The notes under the pieces are model-generated. The model ran no database searches. It worked only from the letters and a program-made list of their open reading frames with translations, and had not been told where the DNA came from. Below, one piece after another: positions 9,603 to 19,009 of a stretch of DNA of 64,000 bases. Made by a program: the position numbers and the translations under genes. The DNA is from Jackrogersella multiformis (lineage: Eukaryota > Ascomycota > Sordariomycetes > Xylariales > Hypoxylaceae). Position 1 is the first letter of the stretch. Every line of letters starts with the position of its first letter. The stretch lies in contig CADCXD010000011.1 in NCBI GenBank assembly GCA_902806575.1, positions 496,001 to 560,000 of the forward strand. The letters are read 5' to 3'.

Positions 9603-10853
9603 TCACAAGCTGTACGAAGACACATAGTACTACACCGCATTAGAAAACACACACACACACACACGCACCAATTCCAAACACCAGGAAGGGCCAACTCACG
9701 GTAACGACGGAGTCCTCGGCGCCGGTGTCATCGTACTGGGGGACGTAGACGTACATGATGAGGGCGTGGTCGTCGGCGAAGCAGGCGATGACGCGGCCCT
9801 CGAGGCGGCCGATGCTCAGGACCTTGCTCCAGTCCTTGCCGTCGACGCGGACGGTGGCCCACTTGTCGGGGCCGGCCTCGCGGAAGCGCGTGCTCGGGTG
9901 GTCCTCCAGCGCGCACGGCAGCTGCGCCGGGTCCAGCTCCGGGTTCTCCAGCCCGCTCCACCGGCTCTCCACGTCCAGCGTGTCCGTGTCCAGCCGCAGC
10001 CGCAAGCCCCCGTGCATGTTGGCGCTGAGCTCCAGCTTGGGCGACGGCGCCGACGCCGACGCCGACGTGGAGGCGCGCGAGGCCAGGGCCAGCTTGGTGA
10101 ACCGGTCGGATATGGCTTTGAGCTGCAGCAAGGGCGGAAGCTGGATGTGTACGTCGGGCTCGCGCACTTTGGGCTGCATGATGGTCTCGACCGTGTCCGG
10201 GTGGAGGACGCGCACGGGGATGTCCTGGGTGATGATCTTCTCTCGCTCGCGGTGCAAGTTGGTCTCTAGCGCTTCGGGTGCGAACACGCCGTCGTCGTCG
10301 TCGCTGTTTACACGGCCCGCGGCATTCGCGTTGACAGCACCGAAGCGCGCTACGCCTTGAGGCTCCTTCGTCGGCGCGGCGGTGGTAGTGATGGTCATAG
10401 ACAGGACCGGGATTCCGTCTTTCTTGGTCAGCCGGATCGATGCCGAGACGCCATTAAGGGCAGACTTTAGAGCGCGCTGGAGAGGGCCGAGGGGCAGCTC
10501 GAGGTTGATGGTGTTGTTCGGCTCAGCGGATTGCAAGGCGTAGTTGTCGAAGATGAAGTCCATGGAGAACGAGCTAGCTCGCAAAACATTAGAAAGGCTG
10601 TAGTTGTGTGAATATCGAGGATGGATGGGGGTCTACGAACGCCCATACTTGCGACCCGGTATCCGGTATCACGGTGAAGCGTACGGTCTCATCGTCGAGA
10701 CGCACCCAGGCGATCTTCTCAAGGGACGATAAGGCGGCCACCAGTTCTAGTCAGGTTAGGTACTGAATACAAATGTAGGAATCATGTTGACTTTATCAAA
10801 CTAAGCTCACTTGAGAATGTGCGTGTGTTCTTGAGGTCTGATTTGAACCTCAT
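9603..10853 (-). CDS. HUS1: Checkpoint clamp subunit Hus1
   Basis: Four exons, 10853..10811, 10746..10641, 10573..9700 and 9629..9603, encode 349 aa in frame. Hus1 is the PCNA-like subunit of the Rad9-Rad1-Hus1 (9-1-1) clamp, which is loaded at damaged DNA to activate the checkpoint kinase. The start ([14 protein letters not shown]) matches the conserved Hus1 N-terminus. It continues through [19 protein letters not shown] and, across intron 2, GSQVWA to [21 protein letters not shown]. The fourth exon adds only eight codons and a stop (YYVSSYSL), completing the last clamp strand. Without it the frame runs into a (GT)n-like tract of intron 3. Intron 2 uses the weak donor GTTCGT, chosen because it restores the conserved GSQVWA junction. 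A Ser/Ala/Asp-rich insert near residues 190-200 is not conserved. Confidence 0.9.
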
Positions 10854-11881
10854 CTTAGCGTCTTTAAGCTACGATGCCCATGACCGCGGTGCCGGTCTAG
10901 AGGGTTCTGTCGTATAAGAACACGAGCACGCGACGGAACAACGCGTAAATACGAGTGACGACGAACGAGAGATAAGATGTTGACGTCCTCTTGGTTACGA
11001 TAGTTAAATAGTTAGAGGTAGAGTAGTTGCCCAATAATGAGAAGTCAGTATCGAATATCGAATATCGAATATCAAACCGAAGTAATTGGATTCCGTTAGC
11101 TTAATCGATAAGCCCGAAGCTACCAGGTAGGCCAGGTGCCTAATCCTTAGCTTGCAATCTACGGTGTTTATAGTGCGGGGTAAGTGTAAGTGATAAGGAA
11201 GCTACCCCCAGACGCCCCATCGAAAGCCCATCCAGCTTGCCGTTTAGGGACCAAGAGGCCAAAGAATATGGAAACCGAACCCCTCCACATCTGACTCTAT
11301 CACCCCACCTACGCCGGATCCTAATCCTAGCTGCCAATAGGTACCTACCTAGGTAGATAGCCTTTATCAAAACGACGGGAAGTGGAAATACCTACCCCGC
11401 CATCACTATCATTATCATTATCATTATCATCATCATCATCACATTCAGGGAAACACATAACGCAGTAAGTTGGGTAAAGGAAGCAAGAAGCATTCCGATC
11501 ATGTATTGCCGTTTCATTCACCTGCCTGCCTATGGTACCTGGCCTAGCAGTAGCAAATACCTAGTCCTATGATCTCCTGTCCTGTACCTAGAGCCCAGAG
11601 CCCAGTTCGTAATGCAATCGCGGTCAAATGTCATAAAAGTAGAAACCCCGTGTAAACGTAAACCTCCATAGCCTGGCCTGAGAACTCCATAAACCTCATG
11701 AACGAGCTGCATCCTTCGGCTAGCTTAGGTAGTTAGCTATAGCTTCGTCCTTGTCCTTAGATAGGTCCGATCGTCATTCCTCCATCTAGTCTTCCGTGTT
11801 CTATTCCATTTCCGCCTCTAGATGTAACCCGTAATATGAACGTCGTGCCTAGTCGTGGCAAGTACCAGCAGCAGCAGTCCT
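10854..11881. other. Intergenic with small tandem repeats
   Basis: This holds the HUS1 promoter side and the 3' flank of the RING gene. It contains a TATCGAA triplication at about 11050-11072, a GGTACCTACCTAGGTAG cluster at about 11340-11356, and ATTATC/ATC repeats at about 11405-11440. I see no gene. Confidence 0.5.
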
Positions 11882-12754
11882 CTAAATACTCAGACGTCTA
11901 CTATACCCCGGGGGAGGGGTCGGACGTCGCGGCATCCTCGACGACGGGACATGCGGCGCCACGCAGAACACGTTGCGCGGGTGTCTCTCTTCGAGCGGGT
12001 CGACGCCCACATGCACGACAGTAGCGCGGAAGGTGTTAGTCGATCGCTTCAGACCGGGGATGATGGACTTGATGGCGGCCGCCGACCTGCTTCCCGTGCT
12101 CGTAGACGATTCCCCGGTGCCTTGGCGCCCACGCTCCCGGATCCTGCGCATGCGCGCGTCGAAGTCGGCGTTCTCCGCGCACGTTCTGCACTCGCCGACG
12201 ACCTGGGCGCGGCGCCGCGGCTCCTCTGGCGGCTGCGGACGTAAGGGATGACCTGGTCGTCGGGTTAGGCGGCGGCGCACCTGCCGCTGTTGCTGCTGCT
12301 GCTGGCGTCGCGGGGGCGAGGGGGGAGGACGGGGCGATTGCCAGTCGAGGTTGATAGATGGGAAGGGAGGCGGGCTGATGAGGTGCCCGCAAGGGTGCTT
12401 GGCGGTGGTGCGGCAGATGGGGCAGCTGGGGTTGGTGTTCTGGTCGCGGTTGATGGATTCCTGGAGCCAGGTCTGGATGCAATGGGTGCCGAACTTGTGG
12501 CCGCAATGTAGCTGGGTCCAGGACTCGACGATGCCCTCGGGGTTGGCAAGGCCGACGGGGTCGTGGCATATGGGACATTCCTCGGGCGGCTCGGGGGCTA
12601 CACGCTGTTTCACCTTGTTCTTAGGTGAGATGACATCGTCTTGTTGTTGTGCCTCCTCGGCTGCTGTGATGTTTTCGACGACATTGTTGCCGCTCTTTCT
12701 CAGCTGCAGCAGCTTCTTCAAGAGCTTGAGGCTGACCTTGGGTAGCACCCTCAT
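11882..12754 (-). CDS. RING-finger protein, probable E3 ubiquitin ligase
   Basis: A single-exon gene of 290 aa from the ATG at 12754. The N-terminal 50 residues are basic and helical. The RING lies at residues 60-114: C60-x2-C63, then C84-x-H86, C92 and C111-x2-C114 with the usual CPIC pairs and a WL after the sixth ligand. The fifth ligand position (89) is Gly, in CGHKFGTHC, with His at 91. This GH-x-FG form occurs in some RING proteins (RFWD3 type). After the RING come Pro-rich and Gln-rich segments (residues about 125-160) and an Arg-rich tail. A second small Cys cluster (CRTC near 190) is present. RING proteins recruit ubiquitin-conjugating enzymes; the substrate is unknown. There is no membrane span. 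Confidence 0.75.
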   Translation of the reverse strand: MRVLPKVSLKLLKKLLQLRKSGNNVVENITAAEEAQQQDDVISPKNKVKQRVAPEPPEECPICHDPVGLANPEGIVESWTQLHCGHKFGTHCIQTWLQESINRDQNTNPSCPICRTTAKHPCGHLISPPPFPSINLDWQSPRPPPSPPRRQQQQQQRQVRRRLTRRPGHPLRPQPPEEPRRRAQVVGECRTCAENADFDARMRRIRERGRQGTGESSTSTGSRSAAAIKSIIPGLKRSTNTFRATVVHVGVDPLEERHPRNVFCVAPHVPSSRMPRRPTPPPGYSRRLSI

Positions 12755-15700
12755 GGTCGGTCGCTAATTGGGGACGAGGAATGATGTTAGAGGGGACGAT
12801 ATAGGCTGAATTTAAATAATAAGAAGAGAGAGAGCGTGATAATTGATGGCAAGGCTCCAGCTAGTACTAACCGCCTGTCTGCCTGAGGTACTAACAGGAT
12901 AACAAAGTACTTGTGCAGATGCGTTAGGTGACAGGACAGTCTGAATACGCAGCAACAGCATCAAGTGGGATGGCAAGCGAGCTGCAACCACAGTATACAC
13001 TATGTAGTGTGCACACGGTTGACAACCAAAGGACCTAAGGTAAAGGTACCTAGGTAGGCTTGAGCTGTTAGCCTGTTTCGGCTTTTGGCTGGGGAATCCG
13101 GTCCAATCAATGGGTTGCAGGATGAGGACGCCTTTGCTTTCTGAGACCGGCCTTAAGGTATTTTCTGTCTTCTACCTAGGTACGCACCTAGGTAGGAGGT
13201 AGGAGGTAGGAGGGGGAGGTAGGTATGTATTTTCTGTTTGCTGCGTCCTGACGTTCTCGTGCGCAAAAAACCTGGTTTGACCTTGACGAAGCGAAAACGT
13301 TTCGGCCTATCGAACTGTAGAATAGCTCAGATATCCGCCTAGGTATGTAGATCGATTCACGATTACGGAAGGATGATCGAGTAGGCCAGTTAAGAGTCGA
13401 GAATCAGTAGGGACGAAGGACGAATGTTGGGAGGGAAATTCCCGGTAAATCCCATACATACCACGTCCAAATGATGTGATGGAAATGATTCAGATACGGT
13501 CGCAGGCCATAAGGCGATTGGTTGTTGGGGATAGGCTTGGGTTTAAGTGTGTTTAAGTGTGCTCGAAATGCTTGATATGCGATTGGAAACGCAGCCTCAT
13601 TTGTGAAGATTGATCGAATAAGGGCCAATGCAGACTTAAGTCGACTTGAGAGGAATAAAGTTCTTCTAAGTTCTTCTTATGCAACCAGCGTGGGACCTGT
13701 GGAACATGAAATATGTTGGGCTAGTCTTAAGGTTAAAAAGAGAGACGAATGTAAAGGGATCCAATGAATTTATCCAAGCTCAGGCACAATCTTGAATTTG
13801 CTTTTGTTCCTACCTGCCTAGGTAACCTCGAGGTAATTATCATAAATAAATAGTAAGGTGCGATTAAATCAGTGCAAATGACGCACCATCAAATACAACT
13901 TTACATTTCCGACGTAAACGTTAACATCACCTTAGATACCTAGGTACCTACCTACCTAACCTACCTACCTTAGGTACCTAAGGTAGGTATGGTATTTATC
14001 TACTTGACTACCTCCTAGGTAACTAAAGTCAACTCCACCACCCTCCATGGCATCATGTGCACTGGATTGTATTATAGTAAAGAAGGCTACTACAGATAAG
14101 CACCTCATGTGCGTATTTCTTTACCCTTTCGAGCTGTCCTAATTCGTGATGGTTGCCGGGATGCGAGATAAGGCTTGGAATGTGATTACCAGCCACGTGC
14201 ATCTAAGGCACGATTGGATTTATTAGCACATAGACATACATATCCGTACCTAATGTATGTAGTATGTAGTATGTAGTAGATTATATTGTATCTATGATAG
14301 GTATTTATTAGACGCAGGCTGCGGGTAACTAGAACTGGGCACATTATCCAGGAAACCTTGGGTCATTCCGCATGCGGGCCTCGAAGATCCCTTTCGAAGA
14401 TCCCTTTCGAAATTCCACCTCCCCCGCGCCAACCTCTCCGTACTAGCACCGGCTAGTAATGTCAAGGTCCGAGTGTCAGCTGAGCATTATTCGCAATCCC
14501 GAACATAAAGGACGGGAATGGCGTTATTTTACCCATCTAGATTCTACACTCGGAGCAATTTATTGAGCTCAAGATTACCTATCTAAGGTAGATATGTAAA
14601 TATTAGGTTCCTTTTTCTTGTTTTCGTCCCTTTTTCTTTTTTCTAAGTTTGTTAGTTTATATGTAAGACAAGTTGGTAGATAGATGGCAACTAGCTCTAG
14701 TCACTTAAGTAGGTAGATTGTTCGTGAAGCTTTGCTAGTCTATGGGGTTTTAGCAAGCCTGTTTTTCTTCACCTCACCTCTGTAATGATTAAGGATAAAT
14801 TACCTACCTAGAGTATTATGATGAATACCTAGGTAGATATTTGTCTCGAGTCCCGTCTTAGTACAAGTCCTTTGAGGGTGTGTTGAATTTATTATAGTAG
14901 CGCCACTCTGACGGTTAGCGAGTATATAATCTATTGGCTTTATAACTTTAGGTGTAGCTCTATAAACGTAGAAGAGAGGTGGCATTTTCTATATCTAGTT
15001 CAATAAAGTCAAGTATTCTAACGCCACAACATTCCACCTAATTTACCTACTCAACAGTATTAGTATTATTTCGTTCTTGTCACATCTGAGTTACCTAGGT
15101 ATACGAAGGACTAGAACTCTCATGCCCTATGTCAAGGGTACCTAGGTATACATAGGTATAGATCAAGTCTCAAACTGCACAATACAACTTCACTGCATCA
15201 AGCAAGTGCCGAGTATAGCATTCGGACATTTTCTGTTCGACATACAGAAATCTCCCGAAAAATCGTCAAGACGGCTAACCACAGTGTTGTACTAAAAAAT
15301 AGTTGGTGTTGAGATGAGGAGAAAGTTAGTAAGCAGCACAAGCTGACTCGTGTCTTGACAATCCATGGGAAAGACAATATCGCAGTATTTGCGACACCGA
15401 CACTGGGCCATGTCCATCTAGCCGTATCAACCAAGCCAGATGAGATATCCCAATGAATGTAGTACAACTTCAAGTCACCGTTCTCACGACATTGCCATAC
15501 GGGTAGAGACAGGTAGGCCGCACCTTGAAAAATGAGGATCCATTCAAAACCCTAAACTCCTTAAACCGGTTTACATCATCTCGTCACGCAACGCTCGCTC
15601 TTGTAGACTCGATGTATAATCGAACCATGGCTGTTCGACTACCTAGCTGCTACCCAATGACTTTTAGGCATCCGAACAGCAGGCCTATCTCCAAGGAAGA

Positions 15701-15864
15701 TGAGAATGTAGTTGGCGACGGGAGGCGCGTTACCGTCCACCACGCCTCACATTGTCATTTTCCTCATCACTATCGTCTCGGAAACCCTCCTCTAAACTAG
15801 CTCCTTAAAGTTAGTGTTGTACCGTCAAGTAGGTTCTGAGGCTACTCAAGAACACTTTTATAAC
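12755..15864. other. 3.1-kb gene-poor region rich in CCTAGG palindromes
   Basis: I find no supportable gene. It contains dense TACCTAGGTA-type arrays at about 13173-13230, 13931-13990 and 14010-14025, with single copies near 14580, 14805-14835 and 15094-15155. It also has a GTATGTA triplication at about 14258-14280 and a tandem CGAAGATCCCTTT duplication at about 14381-14410. Open frames here are short, AT-rich and unlike any family. Confidence 0.5.
13931..13990. repeat. CCTAGG/GGTACC palindrome array
   Basis: A 60-bp run is built almost only of ACCTACCT, ACCTAGGT and GGTACC units, partly self-complementary. It is the densest example of a motif found in nearly every intergenic interval of the window. 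Confidence 0.8.
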
Positions 15865-16305
15865 TTACTCCCTGCTCAATCTCCCTAGGCTATCCGGGTT
15901 GTGTGTATCTAGTGATAACGCGTGCCGACGATCGTCGTCTACGTCGTCTAATTCCTCGCCTTCTTCAGAGCTGAAGCCCATGTCGGATGCATCATCTGCT
16001 ACTATTACACGATCGCGTATGCTGAAGCGCCATTGCGACGGCACCAACCACCGAGCTATCGCGTCTTGAACCCTACCGCGTATGGTGGACGTATGAGTCG
16101 ATATCGTATCGAGCGGAAGGTACTGGCTATATCGAGCATGGTAATGTCGCCATAGTGGAACGAGAACGTAACTAGATAAGAGGAAGAGGATGAGGGATAT
16201 GATTGCGGGTATTATGAGGGTCTAAAACCATTAGCTTTATAACGTTGGCGTGTGTAGTCTGTAGTGTCAACCTACCTTTACTACAGAGAGTGTAGAGCCC
16301 ATCAT
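15865..16305 (-). CDS. Small single-pass membrane protein, conserved-looking
   Basis: Two exons, 16305..16276 and 16221..15865, encode 128 aa. The 54-nt intron has donor GTAGGT and acceptor TTTTAG, in phase 0. The ten-codon first exon (MMGSTLSVVK) joins a strong hydrophobic segment at residues 12-32 (LIIPAIISLILFLLSSYVLV). A basic, aromatic juxtamembrane region follows (PLWRHYHARYSQYLPLD), and an acidic tail runs from residue 90 (EEGEELDDVDDD). The topology suggests a tail facing the cytosol or lumen from a single span near the N-terminus. I recall similar short proteins in other Sordariomycetes without a function, but cannot verify that here. The call rests on clean splice signals, correct phase and the charge pattern after the span. 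The alternative, a chance open frame, is less likely. Confidence 0.65.
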
Positions 16306-16844
16306 GCTGGTGGTGTGCAATGTCCTCTTCGATTAGGAGAGCATGATAGTATATCAAGTTTGCCTGTGGGAATGAAACAAGGCGACTAGGATATATCGGC
16401 GCAAGTTAAAAATCCGATTATTCCACACAACAGACTAAACGGATCCGATTCCGAAAATCTCGTATATAGAATTGTCGGTTATGAAGGCGGCGCGAGAGAT
16501 GGCAACTGTCCGTCGGCAATGTTGGTATGTACAAGAATCCAATGGAGCGAGAGGAATCGATGACAAGGCTACAGGAAAGTAGGTATTGAAAACGGCATAG
16601 AAGCTCCGTATCAGCCAGCCTCCTGTCGATTGTGCTTGGTAGGGCTGAAGAGAAAGTTGGTTACGTACGCGCAGTTGCAACTTGGTTCATGTAAGTGATT
16701 ACATAAGTTAAGCTGATCTATTTTCAGGAGTCTTTGCTATTGGCTACCTTAGGTAGGTACCTACCTGGTAAGGTTATTGGCGGCCAAAGCTGGGGGCCGT
16801 TACTCACGGATCACATGGGGTACATTAGGAAATTCAGAGACTAG

Positions 16845-16885
16845 ATACCTAGGTACATACCGGTACCTAGGTACCTAGGTAGCAT
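16845..16885. repeat. CCTAGG palindrome array
   Basis: Overlapping TACCTAGGTAC units include three CCTAGG cores within about 40 bp. It belongs to the same family as the array at 13931-13990. Confidence 0.75.
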
Positions 16886-17374
16886 ACGCACGTCTAAGGT
16901 GCGTAGCGATGTTATTATTTTAATTACCTAGGTACTTAGGATATATGTACTCTATTTTTACTTAATAATATAATTCATGAATCGCTTTCAGTGAACGTAG
17001 AACAAGAATATCCATGATTATAATTTTAAATAACGAATAAATCAAGTACTTAATTTGGAAAGGTATCTATTAATACCGTGATAATAATGAAAATTAACTA
17101 CTACGTACGAACAGTGAATGAACCTAGCAGTCAGGCTGCCATGACAGGTAGGCTGTGAGGTAACCTTGGAATTGTTCACCCCAAATTCAAGTTGACCTCC
17201 AATCAAGCTTGATCCCCTCTTCAACAAGCACCGAGGGGCCAAAGGGGCTAAAAACGTACCTAGCAGCCTAGGTACCTACCTGGTATGCAGCCCCCTATTC
17301 TACGCATCGGCTAAAGATCCTTATCAGCTAAAAAGCATTGGTACAATACCTACCTAGGGGTAGTGTCCTCTCCT

Positions 17375-17402
17375 CTACCTACCTAGGTACCTAGGTAGGT
17401 AA
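17375..17402. repeat. CCTAGG palindrome array
   Basis: CTACCTACCTAGGTACC followed by TAGGTAGGT forms a nearly perfect palindrome about 28 bp long. Confidence 0.75.
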
Positions 17403-18153
17403 ACACCCACATTCTAATAAGTGAATATCCAAGTTTTCGTCCATATATCATAGTATTAATAGCACTAGTGTATGTACGTCTGAGTCTTGGGGTCTGGAGA
17501 TCCAAAAGGCAACCCAGATCGCATCATTATCACCATCGTTGTGTTAGATCTTCCAGGAGATATGTTCCACTTCAAGTTTCAGAAACGTCCACACCATTCG
17601 ATGTCCCACTGGCACGGTTGTATCGTGGGTTTATTAACATCTGCATGATAGAGTTTATGATATATTATCTAGGAAATTACACAAGATGAGATGTGTAGCA
17701 TTTCAAATTTTGTAAAACAAAGAAACAATTATAGGCGTTTTCGTAATGGTGCAGTGGTGTTGTTAATAAGTGATTGATCATTACGTGCTTAAATTCTTTG
17801 ATGATAATTATAGTGGTTACCTAGGTACCTAATGGTAGGCACGTTTTGTAAAATACCTAGGTACCCACATGATTCCTTGATTCCTTGATTCTGATTGGAG
17901 CTTGACTGGACTTCACTATCGCTTTAAGTTAAATCCATATAGGTACTTACCTACGTAGCACGCTAACACCTAGACGCTAACACACTTCCAAGGTTTATCG
18001 GAAATGGGGGGTGAGAGGAAGGAAACGACAAGATTTATAACGTGTAAATTGGTAATCGGCATGTACCCGGCCATGTACCCTGCAAGTTGCATCAAAGTTG
18101 CATCCCACCCATCACAAGTGATCATTGTTCTGTACGGTACCTACCGCAACATT

Positions 18154-18180
18154 GTACGACCCGTACAACCCGTACGACCC
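18154..18180. repeat. Three 9-bp tandem repeats
   Basis: GTACGACCC, GTACAACCC and GTACGACCC stand in a row, with one base changed in the middle unit. They lie about 830 nt upstream of the formin start codon. Confidence 0.8.
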
Positions 18181-18313
18181 GCAACCTTACATACCTGTAC
18201 CTAGAACCTAGAACCTGGAGGTACCGAGAGTGAGAGGTAGGTACTATGTACGTCTCATCAGACGGCAAAACCTCTCCTTTGAGCAACAATCAATTATCAC
18301 ACATCTCGATAAT

Positions 18314-18361
18314 CATAACCCATAATCCGTAATCCATAACCCATCACCCGTCACCCATACC
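18314..18361. repeat. Degenerate 7-bp tandem repeat
   Basis: Seven units of the form C(A/G)T(A/C)A(C/T)C follow one another: CATAACC, CATAATC, CGTAATC, CATAACC, CATCACC, CGTCACC and a shortened CATACC. They lie about 650-700 nt upstream of the formin start, in a pyrimidine-rich leader or promoter. Confidence 0.8.
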
Positions 18362-19009
18362 AACTTCTTTTTTTTTTCTACCCCTTCAGCCCTTCTCTTA
18401 AATTCGATCCTTCAACAACGACGAAACCGATGGTCCATTGATGAGGAATTATTACTGTTAGAATTCTTTCATTTCATGTAGTCTTGCGCGTTTTTAGTTC
18501 TATGTAAGTATTTCACCAACAATTTCCTGTCGTCGCTCCTCATTCCCATTCTCTACCTGTCGTCGCGCATTCTTGTCTCCCGATGGATGACTCCTTTTCG
18601 AGTAAATTCGCCAAAACTACCAAAACTACCAAAATATCCAACATCCCTACATCCTTATACCCATACCCCTGCATTGACTATGCTCCTTCATCGTCAAACA
18701 TCATGCTGATTCTACCGTCGATTCATGCAGGTCTTCGCCCGATCCTAGATTTACAATTTCTGCCTGTATATTCGTTGCGAAGCCGACATTCCTTGCTAGA
18801 GAGCACGATGCAATTCGTCCAGCATCTTCAGCATCCAACACATTGACGGCAGGATCCCGATATCCCACATAGATTCCCATCGTTTTCTTTCCCCCCTTCC
18901 GATCTCGGGATACACACATCCTACAGCTAGGTAGACAAATCGATCATTTGTAATAAAAAACGGATTGGGAGCGCCGGCGTCTCAGCGCGCCCTCTCCACC
19001 GACGCAGCC

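Larger units (their letters stand above)
16306..19009. other. 2.7-kb intergenic region upstream of the formin
   Basis: No gene supported. Palindrome arrays occur at about 16745-16770, 16845-16885, 17255-17285, 17375-17402 and 17818-17865. Further on there are short tandem repeats (18154-18180 and 18314-18361), a T-rich/C-rich leader (18365-18400) and the probable formin 5' leader. Confidence 0.5.

Noticed and set aside
18314..18361. Telomere-like CCCTAA relic
   Set aside because: The repeat unit is CATAACC-like and degenerate, not CCCTAA, and it is internal to a chromosome region with normal genes.
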